Positions 14,646 through 22,979 of a stretch of DNA of 39,222 nucleotides are shown in pieces. Under the pieces are notes generated by a model that was not told where the DNA came from, searched no databases, and saw only the letters and a list, made by a program, of their open reading frames with translations. A program made the position numbers and the translations under genes. The DNA comes from a virus. The stretch lies in the IMG/VR virus record IMGVR_UViG_3300027968_000162, positions 1-39,222 of that record; one strand, 5' to 3'. Position 1 is the stretch's first letter. Every line of letters begins with the position of its first letter.

Positions 14646-16163
14646 TCAGCCGTTGCCGATATTGGTGATGACGCCCATCGCGAACGGCGCGTAGACGGCC
14701 AGCACCTCTTCGGCGTAGACGCCGACCTGGCGCTGGCGCGTCGTGATCGGCCATTCGATCTGGTAGTAGTCCTGCCGGGTCTTGACCTCGGCGACGTTCG
14801 GCACGTTGTTCGATTGGTACTGGATCGGCAGGTTTTCGGCCCAGCCGATGATCGTGCCGGGCGGCAGCCGCGGATGGATCCTGACCGGGATCTTGAGGCC
14901 GCCGTCGAGCGCGAACGGGTTGTAGTAGAAATCGATCGTGCCCGAAGCGGTCAGGTGGAAGCCGCCGCCGCCGTCAGCGTCTTCGTGGAAGCGCAGCAAG
15001 GGCGCCGAAGCGTTGTTCAGCACCTTGTTGGTGATGTTTTTGAGTTCCTGCGCGTTGACATAGAGAACGGTCGGGCTGAGCTCGAAATTGTTCCACATCG
15101 TTTCGAGCATCAGATCGATCTCGTTGACGCCGCCGGCGCCCGAAGCGGTCAGCGGCGTGCCGGTGCCGGCGGTGCCGGTCGGCATCACGTTGACGTAGGC
15201 GTTCGAGCCCGCCGCCAGCGCCGTCGTCAACAGGCCGTTGAAGGCGTAGTTGGCGTTGAACGAGTTGTCGGCGGTGATCGCGGTCTGCGCCTGCCGGCCG
15301 CTGGCGAGCGGCGCCGAGAACGCGGCCGAGTTGATCGTCGTGATCGCCTGCAATGTCTCGCCGCCGCTGGCGGTGCCGACATACCAGGCGTAGGCGACCG
15401 CGCCGATCACCGGCGCGACGCTGGCAAACAGAGTCTGCCCGGCGGTGACCGCCTGGCTCGCTTCGGCCGAGATGTTCGAGCTGCCGCCCGACAGCGTGAA
15501 GCTCTTGCCGTCGGCGCCGGTGATCGTCTGGCTGGTGGCGACGCCGGTGGTCAGGCTCGAATTCTGATAGCCTTCGAGGGTCAGCGCGACGACCTTGACG
15601 TAATAGGTCGCCGCCGGCAGGCTCGCGCCCGTGCCCGAAGCCGACAGGGTCGGCGTCCCCGGCGTGCCGAGCGAGAGGCCGCCATTGCTCGCGCCGGCAT
15701 TGCCGGCCAAGAGCGCCATCTCCTCTTTCAGCATCATCTTCTGCAGCAGGCGCAGCGTCATCGTCGCCTGCACGTCCTCGAAGCCGCGGGCCGCCGAGAT
15801 CGCCTCGTAGGTGACCGCGTCCTCTTCGCCGAGCGTCACATAGGGCGCCGATCTGGCCGAAGTGTTGTAGCTCATCTGGGCGGCGCGCTGGCCTTCCGGC
15901 ACCCAGCCCATCGCGTCAAAGCCGGAGCCGATGATGGCGTTGATCTGCACCCAGTGGGTGGCGCTGCCGGTCGGCCCCATCACGCGCGGCAGCCGGTTGC
16001 GGATCGGCGTCACCACCGGATAGAGGTTCTTGGCCGGCGCCTGCAGATCGTAGCCGATGATGCCGGTGCCAGTCGCGATCGTCTTTGTCAGGGTGCCGGC
16101 ATCGACCGGGCCGGCGCCGTAGACGCCCTTGATCAGGGCAAGCGTCTCTTGCGTGAGATTCAC
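14646..16163 (-). CDS. major capsid protein with inserted Ig/FN3-like domain
   Basis: 505-residue HK97-fold-type head protein. Residues 1-150 (GPTGSATHWVQINAIIGSG; RSAPYVTLGEEDAVTYEAIS; LRLLQKMMLKEEMALLAGN) and the C-terminal part (ENLPIQYQSNNVPNVAEVKT; QVGVYAEEVLAVYAPFAMG) form the capsid body. Residues about 160-295 are an insert with ATYYVKVVALTLEGYQNSS and AYAWYVGTASGGETLQAI, an Ig/FN3-like beta domain probably exposed on the head. GTG start at 16163 with GAGGAGG upstream. Placed directly after the protease/scaffold gene. Confidence 0.85.
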   Translation of the reverse strand: MNLTQETLALIKGVYGAGPVDAGTLTKTIATGTGIIGYDLQAPAKNLYPVVTPIRNRLPRVMGPTGSATHWVQINAIIGSGFDAMGWVPEGQRAAQMSYNTSARSAPYVTLGEEDAVTYEAISAARGFEDVQATMTLRLLQKMMLKEEMALLAGNAGASNGGLSLGTPGTPTLSASGTGASLPAATYYVKVVALTLEGYQNSSLTTGVATSQTITGADGKSFTLSGGSSNISAEASQAVTAGQTLFASVAPVIGAVAYAWYVGTASGGETLQAITTINSAAFSAPLASGRQAQTAITADNSFNANYAFNGLLTTALAAGSNAYVNVMPTGTAGTGTPLTASGAGGVNEIDLMLETMWNNFELSPTVLYVNAQELKNITNKVLNNASAPLLRFHEDADGGGGFHLTASGTIDFYYNPFALDGGLKIPVRIHPRLPPGTIIGWAENLPIQYQSNNVPNVAEVKTRQDYYQIEWPITTRQRQVGVYAEEVLAVYAPFAMGVITNIGNG

Positions 16164-16268
16164 GATGTCCTCCTCACGGCAAGGGGTTGCAGGGTCGGGT
16201 GAAAAGCCGGCGGGCAAGGCGGCGTTCCCGATCCATGCCAAGCCGGTGCAAAACAGGTATTCGTCAAG

Positions 16269-16505
16269 TTACGTTTCGCCGCGATCCTGGAAAGGGGCCG
16301 CCTGCGCAAATAAAGCGCCGCCCGGGCGCACGCGCCGACAAGCATCAACGGCCTGGTCGGTGAGCTCGCCGCGCTGGCGCAATACTGGCGATATCGGCGC
16401 CGGCGCGGCGGTTTCCGCTTCCGCGCCGCCCCCGAAATCTGGAAGCGGGCGGAATTGTCGTGCGTTCAATTGCGTTCTGCCGCCGGCGCCGGCTGCCGCA
16501 TTCAT
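16269..16505 (-). CDS. possible small protein between protease and capsid
   Basis: A 78-residue frame whose ATG overlaps the protease stop (ATGA) in the way that neighbouring late genes do. Composition is Ala/Pro/Gly/Arg-rich (AEAETAAPAPISPVL) with no recognised family. The rest of the 338-bp gap (16164-16268) before the capsid gene holds only its ribosome binding site as far as I can see. Could equally be non-coding. Confidence 0.25.
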   Translation of the reverse strand: MNAAAGAGGRTQLNARQFRPLPDFGGGAEAETAAPAPISPVLRQRGELTDQAVDACRRVRPGGALFAQAAPFQDRGET

Positions 16506-18478
16506 TCCGGCCGCGGCGGCGGGCCGGCGAAGACCGGCCGCATCGGCTGCCGCCGCGCCGCCTTGATCAGCAGCAATTGGATCTCTTCGGGGCTGAGCTT
16601 CTGCAGTTCGGCGGCGAGATCATCCGGCGCCGCCGCGCCGGCGGCATTCTTTTCGACCGCGGTGATGCCGGGCGGCAGTTTGACCGTCTTCGGCGGCACC
16701 GGCGCGGCCTCGATCTTGGCAAAGCGCGCCTGCAAGGCGTCGCGTTCTGCGGTCAGCTTGGAGAGCGCCTCGGCGCCCTGCTGCACGCGCTGCGAGAGCA
16801 TGCCAACGGTCTGCGTCAGCGCCGCGAAATCGGCCTCGATCTTGGCGAGATGGTCGCCGGCCGCCTTGGCCGGGCCGCCCATCATCGCGCCCGGGCAGTC
16901 GGCGCCGGCGGCGACCAGGTGATCGTGCGCCTCTTTCAGGCACTTCATCGTTTGCGCCGAATGCCGCGCCCCGGCCTTGTCGGCGGCGCAGCTTGCCCCG
17001 TCGGTCAGCTTGGCGATCTGGTCATGGGCGGCGTCGATCAGCGCCCGATGGCCGCCATGGCGCTTTTCGGTCACCACCTCTTCGGTGACCGCGCCCTGAT
17101 GCAGATCGGCGGCGCCGGCCGCGCGCAGCGCCGCCTGCGCGCCCGCCAGGTGCTCGTCATCGGTCTTCGACAATCCGGGCAGCGCCCGCGCCATCGTCAC
17201 GGCATGGTGCGCCAGGTCGAGCCGGGCCTGATCTTCGAGCGAATGCTTCGCGCCGGCCTTGGCCAGCGCCGCGAGCTTTTGCTGTAGCGCCCCGCCCGGC
17301 AGCGCGCGCGCCATCGTCAACAGCAGATCGCGCGGCGCTTCGGTGTCGTCGACGACTTCCTGCGCCTCTTCGGCGACCAGCGCCTCGAGGAACTGGCACA
17401 GTTCGGCGATGATCGCCTGCACGCGCTGCGCGTTCTGGCTGTCGTCGCCTTCGACCGCCGCTTCGAGCGCGAGACGGTCCTTGAGCGCCTTCAGTTCGAG
17501 GATGATGGCGGCGACTTCGCCGGTATCGGCGAGATGCTTGGCCAGCGCCGCCGCCGCCGCCTTTTCCGGTTCGGCCGCCCCCGGCGGCCCGTCCGGGTCG
17601 ATCTTGTCCTTCCAGGCGGCGATGATGCGCGCCTTGATCCTGTCAAGCTGTTCCTTTGTGTAGGGGCGGGCGTTCCTTTGCCTGTGGATGTAGTTCCACG
17701 CCGCGCGGATATGCGCTTCGGTGTCGATCGGGTAGCGCTTCTGCTTGTCGTCCTGATAGCCGGGGTCGGCGTATTCGACATGCCCATAAGGCAGATCGCC
17801 CTCGCCCGGCGCATCGCCCCCTTTGAGCGCCAGATCCATCGCCCGGTTCGCCTGCGCGGCGGCAAGCTGCGCGTTCCGGGCCAGCGCCGCCGCCTTGGTC
17901 AGGTGTTCAGAGCCGTCTTCGGCGATCCAGCGCTGGCGCACGCCGTCGCGCGTATGCGGCGGCGCCGCCGCGCCGGCCGCGAATGGGCGCCGCTCGCGGC
18001 CGCCGTCGGCCTTGACCATCTCGAAATGGGCTTCCGGGTTGCAGGGATTGTCGACCAGGCTGATTTCGACCGGGATCGCGGTGTAGCGGTACACCTGCGG
18101 GTCCTGCGGGTCGGCCCAGCGCTTGGCGTAGCGCCCGCCGATCGAAAAGCCGGTATAGCCGCCGGCTTCAACCATCTTCCAGGCCTCGTCGTCGAGGATC
18201 TTCGCGCACACGCGGATTGTCTTCTGCGCGTCGTCGCAGTCGAGATCGGTCAGCACGCCGGCGACGATCGGCTGGTGCATGACGCGCACATTGCCGCGCG
18301 ACTTGCCGCCCGAGCCCTTCTCGATTTCGGCCGACCATTTCTGGAATTCGGGCGCCGAACTGTCGTAGTCGAAGCGCTCCCCGGCCTTGTCGACCGCCTC
18401 GCTGGCGGCCACGCCGTAGACCAGCCGTTTCTGCGCGTCGACCTTGACCAGCGGCGCGAACAGGCGAAAGCCTTGCAT
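16502..18478 (-). CDS. prohead protease fused to a long scaffold-like region
   Basis: 658 residues. Residues 1-165 are a head maturation protease domain of the XkdF/U35 type: His68 in RVMHQPIVAGVLTD and Ser112 in YTGFSIGGRYAKRW are the likely catalytic pair, and EISLVDNPCNPEAHFEMVK closes the domain. Residues about 235-295 (HVEYADPGYQDDKQKRYPID, then AHIRAAWNYIHRQRNA) resemble a DUF6582-like module. The rest is helical, with repeats of HD-rich segments and a coiled coil (QRVQQGAEALSKLTAERDAL), as expected of a scaffold. Located between the kinase-like gene and the capsid gene. Confidence 0.8.
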   Translation of the reverse strand: MQGFRLFAPLVKVDAQKRLVYGVAASEAVDKAGERFDYDSSAPEFQKWSAEIEKGSGGKSRGNVRVMHQPIVAGVLTDLDCDDAQKTIRVCAKILDDEAWKMVEAGGYTGFSIGGRYAKRWADPQDPQVYRYTAIPVEISLVDNPCNPEAHFEMVKADGGRERRPFAAGAAAPPHTRDGVRQRWIAEDGSEHLTKAAALARNAQLAAAQANRAMDLALKGGDAPGEGDLPYGHVEYADPGYQDDKQKRYPIDTEAHIRAAWNYIHRQRNARPYTKEQLDRIKARIIAAWKDKIDPDGPPGAAEPEKAAAAALAKHLADTGEVAAIILELKALKDRLALEAAVEGDDSQNAQRVQAIIAELCQFLEALVAEEAQEVVDDTEAPRDLLLTMARALPGGALQQKLAALAKAGAKHSLEDQARLDLAHHAVTMARALPGLSKTDDEHLAGAQAALRAAGAADLHQGAVTEEVVTEKRHGGHRALIDAAHDQIAKLTDGASCAADKAGARHSAQTMKCLKEAHDHLVAAGADCPGAMMGGPAKAAGDHLAKIEADFAALTQTVGMLSQRVQQGAEALSKLTAERDALQARFAKIEAAPVPPKTVKLPPGITAVEKNAAGAAAPDDLAAELQKLSPEEIQLLLIKAARRQPMRPVFAGPPPRPE

Positions 18479-18492
18479 GTCCCTGTCTCCCC

Positions 18493-19044
18493 CTACGCGA
18501 CCGCGGCCTGGCTTTCGGCCGCCATCAGTTTGCGCATCAGCGCGTCGAGCGCGGCGTGCAATTCCGCCTTGCCGCCGGGCGCGCGCACGACGTGATCGGC
18601 GACCAGTTCGGCCTGGCGCAGATCCATCGGCTTGGTCGGGTCCGGCGACTTGCCGGTGTCGATCGCGACCAGCTTGCCGCCCAATTTGTGGATCAGTTCG
18701 GCCTCTTTCGGCTGGCGCACGCCGTCGACGACGACGTCGCGGCCCTTGGAGAGCGCGCGCATCAGTTTCGGCCGCAGCGCGATCGCGGTCGCCGCCGGCG
18801 CCTGTTCGGCGATCGCATCCGAGACCGGTTCCATGACCGCGCGCGGCGTCGCTCCGCCCAGCTTGATGTGGGGGCTTTCCTTGCGCGCCCCGTCGGTGTC
18901 GGCGCGGCCGAGCCCGAAGCCGGCGCGCAGCGCCTTCTTGATCGGCGCGCCGGCATGCAGGCGCTTGAAGCCGTACCGCTTGACCAGGTGCTTGGCCGCC
19001 TTGCTCTTGCCCGAGCCGGCCGGCGCCATCACGCCTAAAAGCAT
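18493..19044 (-). CDS. dNMP kinase-like P-loop protein
   Basis: 183-residue P-loop NTPase. Walker A is APAGSGKS at residues 7-14; KRLHAGAPIKKALRAGFGL matches the deoxynucleoside monophosphate kinase pattern (substrate loop after strand 2); DVVVDGVRQPKEAELIHKLG resembles the 'D.R...E' strand and helix of phage dNMP kinases of the T4 gene 1 type. The predicted role is to phosphorylate dNMPs for phage DNA synthesis. Lying between portal and protease in a late structural operon is unusual for a nucleotide kinase. The 200 bp upstream hold a group of strong hairpins. Confidence 0.65.
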   Translation of the reverse strand: MLLGVMAPAGSGKSKAAKHLVKRYGFKRLHAGAPIKKALRAGFGLGRADTDGARKESPHIKLGGATPRAVMEPVSDAIAEQAPAATAIALRPKLMRALSKGRDVVVDGVRQPKEAELIHKLGGKLVAIDTGKSPDPTKPMDLRQAELVADHVVRAPGGKAELHAALDALMRKLMAAESQAAVA

Positions 19045-19115
19045 GTCGGGATCCTCAGATCAGGGGTTGCCGCGGGTCGCCGCGGAGCGCGGAGGCGGCG
19101 AAGAGCATCGGCGGC

Positions 19116-19256
19116 GGGAAGGGCGCGGCCGTCAGGCCGCGCCCTTCCCTTGCTCCCCGGGACGGGCCCGGGGAGCATCCCCCCGGCCGGCGGCCCCGCC
19201 GGCGGTCGGAATCGGCGGGAGCCTGGCGCAATCCCGAATTTTGTCAGGGATTGCGC
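19116..19256. other. four consecutive hairpins after the portal gene
   Basis: H1 19116-19149 (gggaagggcgcggcc/ggccgcgcccttccc, perfect 15-bp stem), H2 19151-19177 (tgctccccggg/cccggggagca), H3 19187-19202 (ccggcgg/ccgccgg), H4 19226-19256 (gcgcaatccc/gggattgcgc) that spans the portal stop codon. No T-tract follows on either strand, so these are not standard intrinsic terminators; they may act in RNA processing or stability between the portal and kinase-like genes. Confidence 0.7.
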
Positions 19257-20644
19257 GGGGGCTGGGGCGAACCTGCCGGCGCGGGGGAATTGCCCGGCGG
19301 CGAGGCCTCCGCGCGATCCCTCGCGCGGGGCGCCTCCGGCGCGATCGGCAGCGGCTCGGACGGCAGGTAGATGCGGGGTTCGTCGCCCCCCGCCACCGAA
19401 TCGAGGCCGATCGCCGCGCGCGCCTCGTTGAGGCTGTAGATGCCGGCGCGCACATAGCGGTCGAGGATCTGGCTCTGGCCCTGCGGGTCGAGCGCCTCCT
19501 CCTCGTCCCATACGAATTCGAGGTCGGCGTGCCCCATATGGCGCTGCATGACGCCGTCGGCCAGGCGCTTGACCCATTGCTTCAACGGCTCCAGGCCCTC
19601 CTTCAGCGCCGCCTCCTGCAACGTGTCGGCGGTCGTGCGCTGCACCTGCCGGATGAAGGCGTTCGGCGAGATCGAAAAGGCGAAGCACACGACCCGCGCC
19701 AGCCACTCGTCGAAATCGTCCTTGTAGGGCGCCTCCTTGAAGGCCTGGTATTTGGCGCCGGGCGGCCCCCAGATCAGCTTCGTGCGCTCGGCCGCATTGC
19801 CGGCAAGCTTGGCATCAAAGCCTTCCTGGAAGCGGCGCACCTGCTCGACCGTCCATCCTTCCGGCGCGCTCAGCAGCCCGACCGGCACGTTGCCCTCGGT
19901 GAAATGCTGCAATTGCATGACCTGGCGCCGCAGCGCGATGTTGACCGTCATCACGATCTGCTCGACCGGGCTCATGCCGTAGGCCTTGAACGGGCGGCGG
20001 TTGCGCGGCACGTAGAGCAATTCGTCGGCCGAGAGCAGTCGCCACGGCCGCCCGTGGATGACCTGCTGGTAGGCCGGCGCCGGCGGCTGCGGCCGGCGCC
20101 CGGTGTCATCGATCAATACCTTGATCGTGGCGCCGTCGACGACGTCGAGGCCGATGATGTCGCCGCCGCGGTTGCGGCGGATCTCGAAGGCCGGCGCGTC
20201 GATGACAAGCACATCCTCGAGCGCCTCGCGCAGCCAGGTGGCGAAGGGGTTCTCGCCGTCGGGATGACGCCAGAATTCGGTCAGCGCCGCGATGCGCCGC
20301 GGCGCATCGGCGCGCGGACTGCCCGCGGCGCGCGCGCGGATCGACCAAGAGAGCTGCTCGATCTGGTCCTTGCGCGTCTCGATCGCGAGGCGCGTGATGT
20401 CGTGATTTTCTGCGAGCGCGCGCAATTCGGCAAAGCCGATCGATTCATAGGAGCGCGGCGTATAGATGTAGTTCCAGCCGACCGGGAAGTCCCAGGTGCG
20501 GGTCTTCTCCGGTTCGGGCGGCACCATCGGCTCGCCCGGCGAGAACAGATTGCCGCTGCCCCACACGGCGCGAAAGCGCGCCGCCAGGTCCTGCGCGCCG
20601 GCGATGATGCCGGCGAGCGGCGTGCGCCTGCCGGTGGCGGGCAT
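19244..20644 (-). CDS. phage portal protein
   Basis: About 466 residues, forming the dodecameric portal at the packaging vertex. Typical segments: WNYIYTPRSYESIGFAELRAL, ITRLAIETRKDQIEQLSWSI, DAPAFEIRRNRGGDIIGLDV, VDGATIKVLIDDTGRRP, YGMSPVEQIVMTVNIALRRQ, FHLAF-equivalent VVCFAFSISPNAFI. The C-terminal 60 residues are Pro-rich. ATG at 20644 is preceded by an in-frame TTG at 20647. It begins the head module, some 15 kb downstream of the terminase, whereas the two are usually adjacent. Confidence 0.9.
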   Translation of the reverse strand: MPATGRRTPLAGIIAGAQDLAARFRAVWGSGNLFSPGEPMVPPEPEKTRTWDFPVGWNYIYTPRSYESIGFAELRALAENHDITRLAIETRKDQIEQLSWSIRARAAGSPRADAPRRIAALTEFWRHPDGENPFATWLREALEDVLVIDAPAFEIRRNRGGDIIGLDVVDGATIKVLIDDTGRRPQPPAPAYQQVIHGRPWRLLSADELLYVPRNRRPFKAYGMSPVEQIVMTVNIALRRQVMQLQHFTEGNVPVGLLSAPEGWTVEQVRRFQEGFDAKLAGNAAERTKLIWGPPGAKYQAFKEAPYKDDFDEWLARVVCFAFSISPNAFIRQVQRTTADTLQEAALKEGLEPLKQWVKRLADGVMQRHMGHADLEFVWDEEEALDPQGQSQILDRYVRAGIYSLNEARAAIGLDSVAGGDEPRIYLPSEPLPIAPEAPRARDRAEASPPGNSPAPAGSPQPPRNP

Positions 20645-20657
20645 CAAGGCGCCTTCG

Positions 20658-20987
20658 TCACTGCGGCATCCGACATGGCAGGACGGTCCACAAGACGACG
20701 ACCTCGCCGTCCGACATCGTGCCGGTCACGGTGACCAGATAGTCGTTGCCGGCGACCAGCCCGGCGATCGTCTGCCGGGTCACGGTGCCGCTGATCGCAG
20801 CCGCGCCGACAAGGCGCGCCTGCGGGGTCGCATCGGCGGCGGCGCCGGGCAGCGTGTAATGCAGTCCGAGCGCCCAGACCGTCGACACCAGGCTCGCCCC
20901 GACCGGCACATTCTGCGCAAAGTCGATCGCATAGAGCCCGACCGCGCCCGGTTCGGTGACCGGAAAGTCTTTCAACAATCGCGGCAT
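20658..20987 (-). CDS. small Ig-like phage structural protein
   Basis: 109-residue beta-rich protein: LKDFPVTEPGAVGLYAIDFA at the start, the strand VSTVWALGLHYTLPGAAADA, RLVGAAAISGTVTRQTIAGL, then GNDYLVTVTGTMSDGEVVVLW. The pattern is that of small Ig-like tail/fibre accessory proteins in alphaproteobacterial phages. It lies 13 bp upstream of the portal gene start and 3 bp after the Ala-rich gene. Exact role unknown. Confidence 0.6.
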   Translation of the reverse strand: MPRLLKDFPVTEPGAVGLYAIDFAQNVPVGASLVSTVWALGLHYTLPGAAADATPQARLVGAAAISGTVTRQTIAGLVAGNDYLVTVTGTMSDGEVVVLWTVLPCRMPQ

Positions 20988-20990
20988 CGA

Positions 20991-21764
20991 TCAGCCCTGT
21001 TGCGGCCCCTTGTCGGTGGCGGTGATCGTCAGGCCCGGATTGACCGCGGTCAGCGTCAGCACGTTCTTCATGCCGGGCGGGATCTGCTGCGCGGCGGCGA
21101 TGATCTCGAGCGTCGGGTTGGTGACCGCCGCCGGCGGCGGCGTCACCAGCGCCAGCACCGCGCGCCCGCAGGCAAGCGCCAGCGCCCGCGCCGCGACCGC
21201 GAGCTGCGCCCCGGCCGTCAGCGCCGCCGCCGCGCGCGCCGCCATCGCCCCGCGCGCGGCCAGCGCCGCGACAAAGCCGCCGCCGGCGCGGGCGCCGCTG
21301 CGGGCCGCCGCGGTCGCCGCGAGCTCGGCGGCAAAGACCGCGCCGGCGCGGCCCATGGCCGCCCCGGCGCTGCGCGCAAGCAGCGCGACGACGCCGAAAT
21401 TGATGCTGCCCTGCCCGCGCCCGAAGCCCGCCCCCCGCGCCGCCAGCGCCGCCGTCGCCGCCGCCGCCGCCCGCCCCATGGCCGCCGCCGCTCCCCGCGC
21501 GATCAGCATCGCCGCAAAGGCGACGCCGCCGCGCCCGCCCGCGGCCGCCCCGGCCCGCGCCGTCAAAGGCGCCGTAAAGACCAACGCCGGCCGCGCCACC
21601 CCCTGCGCCGTCCCGCGCGCGGCGATCGCCGCCCCGTAGGCGCCGCCGCCCCGGCCCGCCGCCGCCGCCCCGGCGCGCGCCGACAAGGAAAGCGGCGTCG
21701 GCCCGCCGGCGACCGGCGCAGCCGAGACTGGCAGTTCGCTGACGGCGCCGCCCGAGACCAGCAT
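20991..21764 (-). CDS. Ala/Gly-rich repeat protein
   Basis: 257 residues, about half Ala and Gly. Seven or so degenerate repeats of roughly 24 residues follow the pattern ARGAAAAMGRAAAAATAALA; the C-terminal 45 residues (TNPTLEIIAAAQQIPPGMKNVLTL) are ordinary and beta-like. Such repeat proteins occur in the fibre clusters of related prophages, where they are thought to form shafts or spacers; function unproven. The high repeat content makes copy number change likely. Confidence 0.55.
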   Translation of the reverse strand: MLVSGGAVSELPVSAAPVAGGPTPLSLSARAGAAAAGRGGGAYGAAIAARGTAQGVARPALVFTAPLTARAGAAAGGRGGVAFAAMLIARGAAAAMGRAAAAATAALAARGAGFGRGQGSINFGVVALLARSAGAAMGRAGAVFAAELAATAAARSGARAGGGFVAALAARGAMAARAAAALTAGAQLAVAARALALACGRAVLALVTPPPAAVTNPTLEIIAAAQQIPPGMKNVLTLTAVNPGLTITATDKGPQQG

Positions 21765-21783
21765 CGATCAGCCTTCGCCGCGC

Positions 21784-22680
21784 TCAACTTGTCCCCTGCG
21801 CCCATGCCGCCAGTGTCACCAATGCCGGCGCCGTCTGCCATGGCGAGACGCCGAAAAACACGGTGTTGTAATTGGCCAGCCCGCCTGGCGCCGAGGCCAC
21901 CGTCGCCGAATAGAGGGTCAGGAAATTGACCCCATCCATCGAATAGAGGCACGACAGGTTGGTGCCGTCATTCTTGATCTTCATCCACATGTGGTAGGGC
22001 GCGGGGCCGGTGAGATTGGCCAGCGAAGTCGTGTAGCTGGTCGCGGTGGCCCATGCCATGACCCACATCCCGGCGCCCGGGATCAGGTTCAGCGTCACCG
22101 CTCTCGTGCCGTCATACCAGCCGAGCGCGACGTTGTTGTAATTGGCGCCGGTGCCGGCATAGAGCGCGAGCGCGGTCAAGCTGTAGGGCGTGGCCGGCGC
22201 CGCTTTCGACAGCGCGTTGAGGACGCCGCCGGCGGTGGTTTGCGAGGTAATCGCGACGCCGGCGGCGGTGTCGGCGGCGGTTGCGGTCGATTGGTTGATC
22301 CAGGTGGTCAGCCCGGTGCCGGCCTGCGTCGGCGGCGGCGCCGTGATCAGCCCCTGATAGAGGCCGCCATGCTGGATGCGGCGCGCCGAGGCGGTGCAAA
22401 AGACCGTGCTGGTGCCGGTGAGATTGATCGCGGCGCCGCCGTTGCTGCTGGCGTAGATCACCGTGCGCGACAGCGTGTTGTTCGCGCCGGTCGTCACGGT
22501 GCCGTTGCCGACTTCCCAATCCGTGCCGTTGCCGGACAGGATGCAGTAGTCGCAGGTGTTGCCGTTGCCGATCGCCGCGGCGAAGGACTGGAACTGCGGT
22601 GCGGCGCCGGCCAAGGTGATCGTGCCGGTGCCGGTCGTCGTCGTCGTTTCCTTGACGCGATCGGCGATGATCTGGGCCAT
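21784..22680 (-). CDS. tail fibre-like protein
   Basis: 298 residues. The N-terminal module IIADRVKETTTTTGTGTITL with SFAAAIGNGNTCDYCIL and LSRTVIYASSNGGAAINLTG is a common head of phage fibre/structural proteins. Residues about 125-298 (NVALGWYDGTRAVTLNLIPG; HMWMKIKNDGTNLSCLYSMD; FLTLYSATVASAPGGL) look like a concanavalin-like lectin fold and may bind glycans. Part of the fibre cluster. Confidence 0.6.
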   Translation of the reverse strand: MAQIIADRVKETTTTTGTGTITLAGAAPQFQSFAAAIGNGNTCDYCILSGNGTDWEVGNGTVTTGANNTLSRTVIYASSNGGAAINLTGTSTVFCTASARRIQHGGLYQGLITAPPPTQAGTGLTTWINQSTATAADTAAGVAITSQTTAGGVLNALSKAAPATPYSLTALALYAGTGANYNNVALGWYDGTRAVTLNLIPGAGMWVMAWATATSYTTSLANLTGPAPYHMWMKIKNDGTNLSCLYSMDGVNFLTLYSATVASAPGGLANYNTVFFGVSPWQTAPALVTLAAWAQGTS

Positions 22681-22713
22681 CGGAAGACCGGAGAACCGGG
22701 ATCGGCGCGAGCG

Positions 22714-22953
22714 TCAGTGCGGTTTCTGCGGCCACGCCGCAAAGCAGCGATCGAGCGCCGCAACGGCGGCGTTCGCCTGCCGCACCGTCCCGCCGGCCGC
22801 GATATATTGGTCCCATACGGCCGCCCGATAGTCCTGATAGGACACGCCGGGTATGGCGCCATAGAACCACAGCATCGCGGCAATCGCCGCTTTCGGGCTT
22901 GGCGGCACCCAGGGCGCGCATTTGCCGAACAGAATGGCCAGGCCTTTAAGCAT
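22714..22953 (-). CDS. small hypothetical protein of the fibre cluster
   Basis: 79 residues with KAAIAAMLWFYGAIPGVSYQ then DYRAAVWDQYIAAGGTVRQA; mostly helical, with two Cys and no membrane helix. Not a family I recognise. It lies between two fibre-like genes, in the same orientation, and could be a fibre chaperone, which is only a guess. Confidence 0.45.
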   Translation of the reverse strand: MLKGLAILFGKCAPWVPPSPKAAIAAMLWFYGAIPGVSYQDYRAAVWDQYIAAGGTVRQANAAVAALDRCFAAWPQKPH

Positions 22954-22979
22954 GACGCCTGCTCACAATGTCTGCCTGC

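Noticed and set aside
20491-21929. Plus-strand gene opposite the Ala-rich repeat protein
   Set aside because: The product is almost entirely Arg-rich low complexity; the minus strand has the typical fibre-cluster protein.
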